Counted from the stretch's first letter, positions 1 through 5,068 are shown. The stretch is 5,204 nt of DNA from an uncultured Ruminococcus sp. (GCA_937926145.1 CALANW010000098.1:1-5204); one strand, 5' to 3'. Notes: a model not told the origin generated them from the letters alone. A program made the numbers and translations.

Positions 1-42
1 ACCATATTTTTAGGGTAATTGCAAGATTAAGTTAGTGCATAT

Positions 43-120
43 GGGGCGCTGCCCCTCGACCCCGCAAGCTGTGCTCAGCTTGACCAGCTTGGCGCTTCGA
101 GGTGTGGGGGATTTCCACAT
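43..120. repeat. GC-rich multi-hairpin intergenic element upstream of greA
   Basis: This non-coding stretch is far more GC-rich than the AT-rich bases around it and is packed with inverted repeats. GGGGC (43-47) pairs with GCCCC (51-55). CCTCGA (54-59) pairs with TCGAGG (97-102) as an outer stem. CAAGCTG (65-71) pairs perfectly with CAGCTTG (76-82) around a TGCT loop. CAGCTTG occurs again at 85-91. GTGTGG (102-107) pairs with CCACAT (115-120), with one wobble. Some of these stems exclude each other. No T-tract follows, so it does not look like an intrinsic terminator, and no ORF runs through it. The style, with a GGGGC..GCCCC start and a short stem-loop core, resembles the small dispersed palindromic repeats common between genes in clostridial gut bacteria. 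That family assignment is from memory and cannot be tested with one copy. Confidence 0.5.
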
Positions 121-136
121 TTCTGATTCAAAATTG

Positions 137-165
137 TTGACAAACTCCCGAAAATACGATATAAT
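137..165 (+). promoter_or_regulatory. Consensus sigma-A promoter for greA(-lysS)
   Basis: The -35 box TTGACA (137-142) and the -10 box TATAAT (160-165) both match the consensus at six of six positions and are separated by exactly 17 bases. The predicted transcription start is near 172, giving a leader of about 54 nt before the greA ATG. The leader holds a small possible hairpin, GGCG (187-190) with CGCC (197-200), but nothing that looks like a known riboswitch. A promoter this strong fits a housekeeping transcription factor and tRNA-synthetase operon. Confidence 0.9.
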
Positions 166-210
166 AAATGTATATATGCTTTAGGCGGCGCTTACTCGCC
201 CCATTTCTGA

Positions 211-216
211 AAGGAG
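211..216 (+). promoter_or_regulatory. Ribosome binding site of greA
   Basis: AAGGAG sits 9 bases before the ATG at 226. This fixes the greA start, and no other in-frame start has a comparable site. Confidence 0.85.
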
Positions 217-225
217 CAGATCATA

Positions 226-702
226 ATGGCAGTTAAAAAAGTCAGAATGTCCGCTGAAGGACTTGCTAATCTTGAAAAAGAAAAAGAATATCTCATTACC
301 GTCAAAAGAGCAGAGGTTGCTCAGAAGTTAAAGGAAGCCCGCGGTTTCGGTGACCTTTCCGAGAACGCTGAATACGATGAAGCTAAGAACGAACAGGGTA
401 TTGTTGAAGCTCGTATCCAGGAACTTGAAATGACTATCGCAAACGCTATCGTTGTCAGCGATGATGATATTTCAAGCGATGAAGTCGGCGTTGGTTCTTA
501 TGTTGAGCTTCTCGACCTTGAACTCAACGAAAAGATGAATCTCCAGATCGTTGGTTCTACCGAAGCTGACCCCGAGAACAACAAGATCTCCGAGGATTCG
601 CCTATCGGCATTGCCTGCCTTAAAAAGAAAGCAGGAGATGAGATCGAAGTTGACGCTCCTGTTGGCATCATCAATATGAGAATTTTGAGCATCTCCAAGT
701 AA
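226..702 (+). CDS. greA: Transcription elongation factor GreA
   Basis: GreA binds in the secondary channel of RNA polymerase and stimulates cleavage of the 3' end of backtracked transcripts, which rescues stalled elongation complexes. The 158-residue length is the usual size of the family. Residues 1-75 form the N-terminal coiled-coil hairpin. Its tip carries GDLSENAEYDEAKNEQ (residues 42-57), with acidic residues D43 and E46 in the position known to coordinate the catalytic magnesium. The C-terminal FKBP-like domain (about 80-156) carries the family signature ISEDSPIGIACLKKKAGDEI. The ATG at 226 is supported by AAGGAG 9 bases upstream and a consensus promoter at 137-165. lysS follows 78 bases downstream, an order common in Firmicutes, so the two are probably co-transcribed. 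Nothing is missing or odd. GreB is not expected in this phylum, and the spacing and sequence fit GreA. Confidence 0.97.
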   Translation: MAVKKVRMSAEGLANLEKEKEYLITVKRAEVAQKLKEARGFGDLSENAEYDEAKNEQGIVEARIQELEMTIANAIVVSDDDISSDEVGVGSYVELLDLELNEKMNLQIVGSTEADPENNKISEDSPIGIACLKKKAGDEIEVDAPVGIINMRILSISK

Positions 703-718
703 TGGAACTATGAACTTT

Positions 719-752
719 ATGCCGCTGATTGAAAGTCGGTCAGCGGTATTTT
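719..752 (+). terminator. Weak hairpin with short T-run between greA and lysS
   Basis: ATGCCGCTGA (719-728) pairs with TCAGCGGTAT (740-749), giving ten pairs with one G-U wobble around an 11-nt loop. Only four T residues follow (749-752). This is a poor intrinsic terminator, more likely a partial terminator or processing site that lowers lysS expression relative to greA than a full stop. No promoter is visible between it and lysS, so lysS should depend on read-through. Confidence 0.55.
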
Positions 753-765
753 CATCATAAATATG

Positions 766-771
766 AAAGGA
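766..771 (+). promoter_or_regulatory. Ribosome binding site deciding the lysS start
   Basis: AAAGGA lies between the possible ATG codons at 763, 775 and 781. It lies inside the reading frame for a start at 763. It is only 3 bases from 775, but an ideal 9 bases from 781. The ATG at 781 is therefore the best start, and the longer version beginning at 763 has no ribosome binding site of its own. Confidence 0.75.
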
Positions 772-780
772 AAAATGAAA

Positions 781-2355
781 ATGGCAGAAGAAAATCAGAA
801 TGTCAACGCTGCTCCTGAAGAGGAAGAAGTTCAGGACGTCAGTGAATACAAGAAGATCCGTATGGACAAGCTTGACGAGCTCAAAGCCGCAGGCAAGAAC
901 CCATTTGAAATAACAAAGTACGATGTTACCGCTCACTGCGGCGAGGCTAAGGCTGCTTATGAAAAGCTCGAAGCTGAGTTAAAGGCTAAGGTCGGCGACG
1001 ATGAGGAAGCTCTCAAAGCTGCCCTCGAAGAAAACCGTCAGCACGTCAGCATCGCAGGCAGACTTATGAGCCGCCGTGATATGGGCAAGGCTAACTTTAT
1101 CGATGTACGCGATTCCTCCGACAGAATTCAGGTCTATGTTCGTATGAACGAGATCGGCGCAGACGAATTCGCTGACTTCAAGAAGTGGGATATCGGTGAT
1201 ATCGTAGGCGTTGAAGGCTTCGTTTTCCGCACAAAGAAGGGCGAAATTTCCGTTCACTGCGAAAAGATCACCCTCCTTTCAAAGTCGCTCCTCCCACTCC
1301 CCGAAAAGTGGCACGGCTTAAAGGATCAGGATACAAGATACCGTCAGCGTTACGTTGACCTTATCGTAAACCCCGATGTTGCCGAAACTTTCAAGAAGCG
1401 TTCAAAGATAATCGCTTCTATCCGCCGCTACCTCGATGCGCAGGGCTTCATGGAAGTTGAAACCCCTATGCTCGTTTCAAACGCAGGCGGCGCTGCTGCA
1501 CGTCCATTCGACACGCATTACAATGCTCTCGATGAAGATGTTAAGCTCAGAATCTCACTCGAACTTTACCTCAAGCGTCTTATCGTAGGCGGTCTTGAAA
1601 GAGTATATGAAATTGGCCGTGTGTTCCGTAACGAGGGCGTTGATGCACGTCATAACCCCGAGTTCACACTTATGGAACTTTATCAGGCTTACACCGACTA
1701 CCATGGTATGATGGATCTCACCGAGAATATGTTCCGTTACCTTGCTAACGAAGTTTGCGGTTCTACCACAATTCCTTACGGCGAGCATCAGCTCGACCTC
1801 GGCAAGCCTTTCGAGCGTCTTACAATGACCGAAGCTGTAAAGAAGTATTCGGGCGTTGACTTCGACGAGATAAAGACACTTGAAGAAGCACGCGCAATCG
1901 CAAAGGAAAAGCACATTCAGTTTGAAGAGCGCCACGCAAAGGGCGATATCCTCAACCTCTTCTTCGAGGAATTCGTTGAAGAACACCTTATCCAGCCTAC
2001 ATTCATTATGGATCACCCCGTTGAAATTTCTCCGCTCACAAAGAGAAAGCCCGATAAGCCTGACCACGTTGAGCGTTTTGAGCTTTTCATCAACGGCTGG
2101 GAAATGTGCAACGCTTACTCCGAGCTTAACGACCCTATCGACCAGCGTGAGCGTTTCCTTGCGCAGGAAGAACTGCTCAAAAAGGGCGACGACGAAGCAA
2201 ACCATATCGACGAGGACTTCCTCCGTGCGCTTGAGATCGGTATGCCTCCAACGGGCGGTATCGGCTACGGCATCGACAGACTTGTTATGCTTCTCACAAA
2301 TTCACCCGCAATTCGTGATGTTTTGCTCTTCCCAACGATGAAGAGCCTCGACTAA
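781..2355 (+). CDS. lysS: Lysyl-tRNA synthetase, class II (LysRS)
   Basis: This cytosolic enzyme uses ATP to attach lysine to tRNA-Lys. Numbering is from the ATG at 781 (524 residues). An acidic N-terminal tail (about 2-20, including EEEE) precedes an OB-fold anticodon-binding domain (roughly 80-170, core VSIAGRLMSRRDMGKANF). The class II catalytic domain follows. The signature DTRYRQRYVDL leads into motif 1, about residues 207-231, ending in the invariant proline P229. Motif 2 is about 275-297, with R283 and the RNEGVDARHNPEFT signature typical of LysRS. EMCNAYSELNDP (441-452) lines the lysine pocket, and motif 3 is GGIGYGIDR (492-500). The C-terminus LFPTMK is the usual family ending. All catalytic motifs are intact. 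The protein is slightly longer than common bacterial LysRS (about 490-505) because of the acidic tail and a Lys/Glu-rich helical insert around residues 55-85. The start at 781 is chosen from AAAGGA at 766-771; starts at 763 or 775 would add six or two residues. It probably shares the greA promoter. Confidence 0.97.
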   Translation: MAEENQNVNAAPEEEEVQDVSEYKKIRMDKLDELKAAGKNPFEITKYDVTAHCGEAKAAYEKLEAELKAKVGDDEEALKAALEENRQHVSIAGRLMSRRDMGKANFIDVRDSSDRIQVYVRMNEIGADEFADFKKWDIGDIVGVEGFVFRTKKGEISVHCEKITLLSKSLLPLPEKWHGLKDQDTRYRQRYVDLIVNPDVAETFKKRSKIIASIRRYLDAQGFMEVETPMLVSNAGGAAARPFDTHYNALDEDVKLRISLELYLKRLIVGGLERVYEIGRVFRNEGVDARHNPEFTLMELYQAYTDYHGMMDLTENMFRYLANEVCGSTTIPYGEHQLDLGKPFERLTMTEAVKKYSGVDFDEIKTLEEARAIAKEKHIQFEERHAKGDILNLFFEEFVEEHLIQPTFIMDHPVEISPLTKRKPDKPDHVERFELFINGWEMCNAYSELNDPIDQRERFLAQEELLKKGDDEANHIDEDFLRALEIGMPPTGGIGYGIDRLVMLLTNSPAIRDVLLFPTMKSLD

Positions 2356-2361
2356 TATATA

Positions 2362-2415
2362 AACCCAAACAGAGGAAATGCCATAACGGTTTTCCTCTGT
2401 TTGGGTTATTTTTTT
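2362..2415 (+). terminator. Strong intrinsic terminator after lysS
   Basis: A perfect 17-bp stem (2362-2378 with 2391-2407, left arm starting AACCCAAACAGAGG) closes a 12-nt loop and is followed by seven T residues (2409-2415). It starts seven bases after the lysS stop codon and should end the greA-lysS transcript efficiently. The ribosome binding site of the next gene begins at 2417, immediately after the T-tract. Confidence 0.95.
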
Positions 2416-2416
2416 C

Positions 2417-2424
2417 AAGGAGGA
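2417..2424 (+). promoter_or_regulatory. Ribosome binding site of the membrane-protein gene
   Basis: AAGGAGGA is an almost complete anti-16S match. Two ATG codons follow in tandem. The core AGGAGG (2418-2423) is 3 bases from the ATG at 2427 and 6 bases from the ATG at 2430, so 2430 is the better-spaced start. The site lies directly behind the terminator T-tract, leaving no room for a promoter between them. Confidence 0.85.
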
Positions 2425-2429
2425 TTATG

Positions 2430-3119
2430 ATGAATAAAGATCTAACCAAACAGAACCGATACCTTGTCTATGGACTTATCGGTGCAGTTCTGACGATGAT
2501 AGGCGACTTCCTGCTGCTCGGTGTTGACTCGGTCGGTGCAGAGGGCGCACTCGGACAGTATATCATCGCCGCAGAAAAACTCAGCTACACAAGAATAGGT
2601 CTTGCAGGTGCGTTCGGATTTATCGGAATACCCATTACAGCATTCGGATATTTCGTTCTGTATGAGCTTATGAGCGACAAGACATCGACCCTCGCAAAGC
2701 TTTACAAGGCTTCGGTCTATGGCTATGTTGCTTTCGGCGGCGCGATACATATAATCTGCTGTTACCTCGTCACGGGTATGAAAAAGGCTCTCGAAACGGG
2801 AACCGGCAATTCCGATATGCTGACGGTGATACTGAACGAGCAGGGCGGATATGTTATCCCATGTATGGTCGTTTTCTTTGCGATCTACCTTGTGAACGTC
2901 ATAGCGCTTATCATCATCATTGCGAAGAAAAAAACTATGCTCCCAAGTTACCTATGGCTAATCAATCCGATAACGTTCAAAATACTGCTCAATATGCTCG
3001 GAAAAATGAGCACGTCTGCATTCTGGAACGGCATCGGCTGCTCGAATATGAGCCTCGGCGCAGTGGTTATCTTTGTCGTTTGGATAATAATTATAAATCG
3101 CAAAAAATCGGAGAGATAA
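2430..3119 (+). CDS. Six-segment integral membrane protein of unknown function (possibly DUF6796-like)
   Basis: I cannot assign a function. The 229-residue protein (one more if the ATG at 2427 is used) has about six hydrophobic segments, roughly residues 12-32, 55-80, 96-116, 141-165, 173-190 (weaker) and 205-222. It has short loops and a basic C-terminal tail (NRKKSER), so it sits in the cytoplasmic membrane; there is no separate signal peptide. Polar residues placed in or at membrane segments include D26 (TM1, GDFLLLG), R55, H107 and the N179-P180 pair, and a Cys pair lies at 110-111. The overall pattern recalls small multi-pass families such as DUF6796 or DUF4386; this is recall of general style, not a verified match. 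No transporter or enzyme motif is evident. The hydrolase gene starts 2 bases after its stop codon, and its own ribosome binding site lies in the last codons of this gene, so the two are translationally coupled and probably act together. No clear promoter is visible upstream of the lysS terminator. Confidence 0.85.
   Translation: MNKDLTKQNRYLVYGLIGAVLTMIGDFLLLGVDSVGAEGALGQYIIAAEKLSYTRIGLAGAFGFIGIPITAFGYFVLYELMSDKTSTLAKLYKASVYGYVAFGGAIHIICCYLVTGMKKALETGTGNSDMLTVILNEQGGYVIPCMVVFFAIYLVNVIALIIIIAKKKTMLPSYLWLINPITFKILLNMLGKMSTSAFWNGIGCSNMSLGAVVIFVVWIIIINRKKSER
3110..3115 (+). promoter_or_regulatory. Ribosome binding site of the hydrolase, inside the preceding gene
   Basis: GGAGAG overlaps the last codons of the membrane-protein gene and lies 6-8 bases before the ATG at 3122. 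It supports 3122 as the start rather than far-upstream in-frame starts, such as 2861, that would overlap the membrane-protein gene heavily. Confidence 0.75.
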
Positions 3120-3121
3120 AA

Positions 3122-3901
3122 ATGACAGTTCACGAATTCGGAGAAAAGGGTAATCCCGTTATAATGCTTTTTTCGGGAACGATGTGCTTCTGGAAAGGCA
3201 ATTTCGGCGGAGTGATAGATAAACTGGCGGAAAAGTTTCTCGTTGCGGCGGTAGCATATACTGGCTTTGATGAGAATGACACCGAAAGCTACGTCAGCGT
3301 TGAGGACGAGCTTGGCAGAATTGAAAAATATATCAAGGAAAACTATAACGGCGAGATTTGCGCCGCTTACGGCTGTTCGCTCGGCGGAAGCTTCGTTGCA
3401 CAGCTCGCCGCAAGGCACAATATCAGAATGAAGTACGGCATCATCGGCAGTTCCGATATGGATCAGAGCGGCAGCTTCAAGGCCAGCATAATGACCGCGC
3501 TTATGCTCAAAGTGACCTATAACTTTATCCATACTGGCGAGTATAAGTCCAAGCTGATGAAAAAGCGCTTTCAACAGCAAATGGCTGACCCCGACCCGTA
3601 CAACCGTACATTCGTCGCAATGACGGGCAGAGATAAGTACGATATGAGCTTTATCACAAAGGAAAGCCTGAAAAATCAGTTCAAGTCCGACCTGACAACG
3701 CCGCTCCCCGAGCATATCGACAACGGCGAAACGGCGATACACGTTTTCTATGCGAAAAAAATGGGCGAAAAGTATCTCGAACGATACAAAAAATACTTCA
3801 AAAACCCTATCATTCACGAGCAGGATATGCGCCACGAGGAGTTCTTCGGACTTCACCCCGACGAGTGGTGCGCTTTGGTCGAGGAGATATGTTTAGCATA
3901 A
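3122..3901 (+). CDS. Small cytosolic alpha/beta-hydrolase-fold protein
   Basis: The 259-residue protein looks like an alpha/beta-hydrolase (esterase/lipase/acyltransferase type); the substrate is unknown. The N-terminus gives a short strand and oxyanion-side loop (PVIMLFSGTMCFWKG, residues 12-26). The nucleophile elbow is YGCSLGG (83-89), a GxSxG motif with S86 as the predicted nucleophile. A helical cap or lid region follows (about 110-190). H238 in MRHEEF near the C-terminus is the likely catalytic histidine. The acid is less clear: E216 in GEKY, after the IHVFY strand, is a candidate, which would be Glu instead of the more usual Asp. There is no signal peptide or membrane segment, so it should act in the cytoplasm or at the inner face of the membrane. 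It follows the membrane-protein gene by 2 bases with an embedded ribosome binding site, which implies a shared transcript and perhaps a shared function. The next gene has its own promoter. No terminator is visible after the stop codon. Confidence 0.85.
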   Translation: MTVHEFGEKGNPVIMLFSGTMCFWKGNFGGVIDKLAEKFLVAAVAYTGFDENDTESYVSVEDELGRIEKYIKENYNGEICAAYGCSLGGSFVAQLAARHNIRMKYGIIGSSDMDQSGSFKASIMTALMLKVTYNFIHTGEYKSKLMKKRFQQQMADPDPYNRTFVAMTGRDKYDMSFITKESLKNQFKSDLTTPLPEHIDNGETAIHVFYAKKMGEKYLERYKKYFKNPIIHEQDMRHEEFFGLHPDEWCALVEEICLA

Positions 3902-3910
3902 AACCGACAC

Positions 3911-3939
3911 TTGACTTTTCACCTGCAAAAAATTATAAT
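3911..3939 (+). promoter_or_regulatory. Sigma-A promoter of the PPC-domain gene
   Basis: TTGACT (3911-3916, five of six consensus bases) and TATAAT (3934-3939, perfect) are spaced by 17 bases. The predicted start site is near 3946, giving a leader of about 28 nt that is just long enough for the ribosome binding site. The box begins 9 bases after the hydrolase stop codon, so this gene is probably its own transcription unit. Confidence 0.88.
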
Positions 3940-3959
3940 AAAAGCAGAAACCTATTCGC

Positions 3960-3966
3960 AGGAGGT
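3960..3966 (+). promoter_or_regulatory. Ribosome binding site of the PPC-domain gene
   Basis: AGGAGGT lies 7 bases before the ATG at 3974. It fixes this start over an in-frame ATG-like extension back to 3911 (TTG), which would run through the promoter itself. Confidence 0.92.
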
Positions 3967-3973
3967 CAAAAAA

Positions 3974-4393
3974 ATGGACTACAGAAAATTCGATAACACC
4001 ATTATAGCAAGGATAGATAAAGGCGAGGAAATTCTTGAGCAGGTAAAAAATATCGCCTTAAAAGAAAATATAAAGCTCGCAAGCATAACCGCACTCGGCG
4101 CGATAAACGACTTCACAGTCGGCGCTTTCAAAACGGACGAGAAAAAATATTATGCCAACGAGTTCAAGGGCAGCTTCGAGATAGTTTCGCTCACGGGTAC
4201 GATAAATACGATGAACGATGAGTTCTATGCTCACCTCCACCTGAGCGCAGGAAACGAAAAGGGCGAGGTATTCGGCGGTCACCTCAACAGAGCGATCGTC
4301 AGCGCGACCTGCGAAATGATGATAACTCTCATCAACGGCAGAGTTGACCGAGCTTTCAGCGAGGAGATAGGTCTGAATTTGTTTAAGTTTTAA
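3974..4393 (+). CDS. PPC/DUF296-domain protein (AT-hook-associated type fold), putative DNA-binding protein
   Basis: The 139-residue protein is a single PPC (DUF296) domain. This family is widespread in bacteria as stand-alone trimeric proteins and is fused to AT-hooks in plants; its bacterial role is poorly defined. The match rests on the family pattern ASITALGAINDFTVGAF (36-52), then FKGSFEIVSLTGTI (64-77), then HLHLS (87-91) and GGHLNRAIVSATCEM (101-115). H87, H89 and H103 are positioned as the metal-binding histidines seen in several bacterial members; metal binding here is inference. Length and order are normal for a complete single-domain member. No AT-hook (RGRP) or helix-turn-helix is present, so the automatic label DNA-binding should be treated with caution. 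It has its own consensus promoter and ribosome binding site, and a strong hairpin closes it at 4412-4446. It is therefore monocistronic, with no obvious link to its neighbours. Confidence 0.92.
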   Translation: MDYRKFDNTIIARIDKGEEILEQVKNIALKENIKLASITALGAINDFTVGAFKTDEKKYYANEFKGSFEIVSLTGTINTMNDEFYAHLHLSAGNEKGEVFGGHLNRAIVSATCEMMITLINGRVDRAFSEEIGLNLFKF

Positions 4394-4411
4394 CTGCATA
4401 TCATTATAACA

Positions 4412-4446
4412 AACCGCCGAACGGTTCAAAATTCCGTTCGGCGGTT
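4412..4446. terminator. Bidirectional hairpin terminator between convergent genes
   Basis: A perfect 13-bp stem, AACCGCCGAACGG (4412-4424) with CCGTTCGGCGGTT (4434-4446), encloses a 9-nt loop. It lies 18 bases after the PPC stop codon and 3 bases from the GNAT stop codon on the other strand, so one hairpin serves both converging genes. T-runs are interrupted on both sides (ATCTTATATCTTCTTTT on the plus strand, GTTTGTTATAAT on the minus strand), so termination may be weaker than at lysS. Confidence 0.8.
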
Positions 4447-4449
4447 ATC

Positions 4450-4977
4450 TTATATCTTCTTTTCAAGCAGAACCAAATTCACATCGGGAATACCGTTGAA
4501 AACGCAGGGGAGAACAGCAATTTCCCTGTAGCCAAGCTTCTTGTAAAAGCTCCGAGCCGCAGCATTTTTTGCATTTGTGTCGATGCGAAGATAGTTGCAG
4601 CCGTGTTCAAGCGCATAGCGTTCGTAAAATTCCGCAAACGCCCTGCCGAAGCCGCAGCCTTTTTCAAACGGGTCTATCACAAGCGTGTGGAGAACCATAA
4701 CTTTATTGTCGGGAACATCGTATTCTCAAGGCGCATCGGCGTAGGTATCGACTTGTATCTGATTGATTATCGCCGTTCCGACAGCTTTCCCGTCCGCTTC
4801 TTCGATGAAAATATCACCTCGCGCCAAAGCAGCCTCAGCAGTCGCGCGCTCGGGGTAAACACCCCTTATCCAACCGATAGCGGCTTGTCCCTGCTCCTCC
4901 GCAGTGTGGATATGGTCATATATCTCTGCGATAGCGTCAAGGTCGCCTGCGCAGGCTTTGCGTATGTTTATCTGCAT
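4450..4977 (-). pseudogene. GNAT-family N-acetyltransferase interrupted by an in-frame TGA
   Basis: Reading leftward from the ATG at 4977, the frame gives a complete 175-codon GNAT protein except that codon 84 is TGA (4726-4728). Upstream, MQINIRKACAGDLDAIAEIY is a typical GNAT N-terminus, leading to the VGTAIINQIQVD strand. Downstream in the same frame come EYDVPDNKV, then motif A (VLHTLVIDPFEKGCGFGRAF, residues 95-114, acetyl-CoA loop G107-x-G109-x-G111) and motif B (TNAKNAAARSFYKKLGYRE, 134-152). Related clostridial GNATs, as I remember them, read AP-W-E here, so TGG to TGA by one base is the simplest explanation. A product ending at residue 83 would lack the whole acetyl-CoA site. Restart at the ATG at 4698 lacks a ribosome binding site. 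GNAT enzymes acetylate amines on small molecules or proteins; the substrate is unknown. The rest shows no decay, so the lesion is recent, suppressed, or a sequencing error. Confidence 0.82.
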
Positions 4978-4984
4978 AGAAATT

Positions 4985-4991
4985 CTCCTTT
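4985..4991 (-). promoter_or_regulatory. Ribosome binding site of the GNAT gene
   Basis: On the minus strand AAAGGAG lies 7 bases before the ATG at 4977. It fixes the start and shows that the reading frame beyond it (back to 5121) is not coding. Confidence 0.85.
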
Positions 4992-5008
4992 GAAAACTCA
5001 GTAGGAAC

Positions 5009-5037
5009 ATTATACAACTTTTTTCGGAAAAAGTAAA
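5009..5037 (-). promoter_or_regulatory. Probable sigma-A promoter of the GNAT gene
   Basis: On the minus strand TTTACT (5037-5032, four of six consensus bases) and a perfect TATAAT (5014-5009) are separated by 17 bases. The start site would be near 5002, giving a leader of about 25 nt. The spacer contains a short A/T palindrome (CTTTTT..AAAAAG, 5018-5033). That palindrome could be an operator but is too simple to be sure. Confidence 0.75.
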
Positions 5038-5068
5038 CCGCAAAATGCCGAAATATTTTATAAGGCTA

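Noticed and set aside
43..110. Intrinsic terminator of an upstream gene
   Set aside because: The hairpins are GC-rich but no T-tract follows on either strand.
763..780. lysS start at 763
   Set aside because: No ribosome binding site precedes it, and the only good site (766-771) lies inside this extension and points to the ATG at 781.
1555..2205. 216-residue minus-strand open frame inside lysS
   Set aside because: Antisense shadow of a conserved catalytic domain, with Cys/Phe/Val-rich non-protein-like composition and no start signals.
2861..3121. In-frame upstream extension of the hydrolase back to an ATG at 2861
   Set aside because: It would overlap the membrane-protein gene by about 260 bases, has no ribosome binding site, and encodes a low-complexity polar stretch unlike a hydrolase N-terminus. 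The ATG at 3122 has a ribosome binding site and starts the fold correctly.
2948..3856. Long (302-residue) minus-strand open frame opposite the hydrolase
   Set aside because: It is a shadow frame: no ribosome binding site, no recognisable domain, and it covers a clearly coding plus-strand gene and gene junction.
3911..3973. Start of the PPC gene at 3911
   Set aside because: That codon is the TTG of the -35 box. The extension would run through the promoter and ribosome binding site. The ATG at 3974 has AGGAGGT 7 bases upstream and gives the normal domain length.
4690..4728. Selenocysteine insertion at the TGA
   Set aside because: The expected residue is Trp, not Cys, and I see no strong hairpin in the roughly 40 bases downstream of the codon that resembles a bacterial SECIS element.
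4726..4728. Genome-wide UGA=Trp genetic code
   Set aside because: Every other Trp codon I checked in the window is TGG, and the moderate GC content and gene style do not fit the known UGA-recoding lineages. One site is not enough evidence.
4450..4977. Frameshift as the cause of the broken GNAT gene
   Set aside because: The start of the downstream half (4698) and the TGA (4728) are exactly 30 bases apart and in the same frame. Reading through gives continuous family-like sequence, so the lesion is one nonsense codon with no indel.
4603..5004. 133-residue plus-strand open frame opposite the GNAT gene
   Set aside because: It is antisense to the GNAT frame, starts without a ribosome binding site, and has no recognisable domain. 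The minus-strand reading has family motifs, a start site and a promoter.
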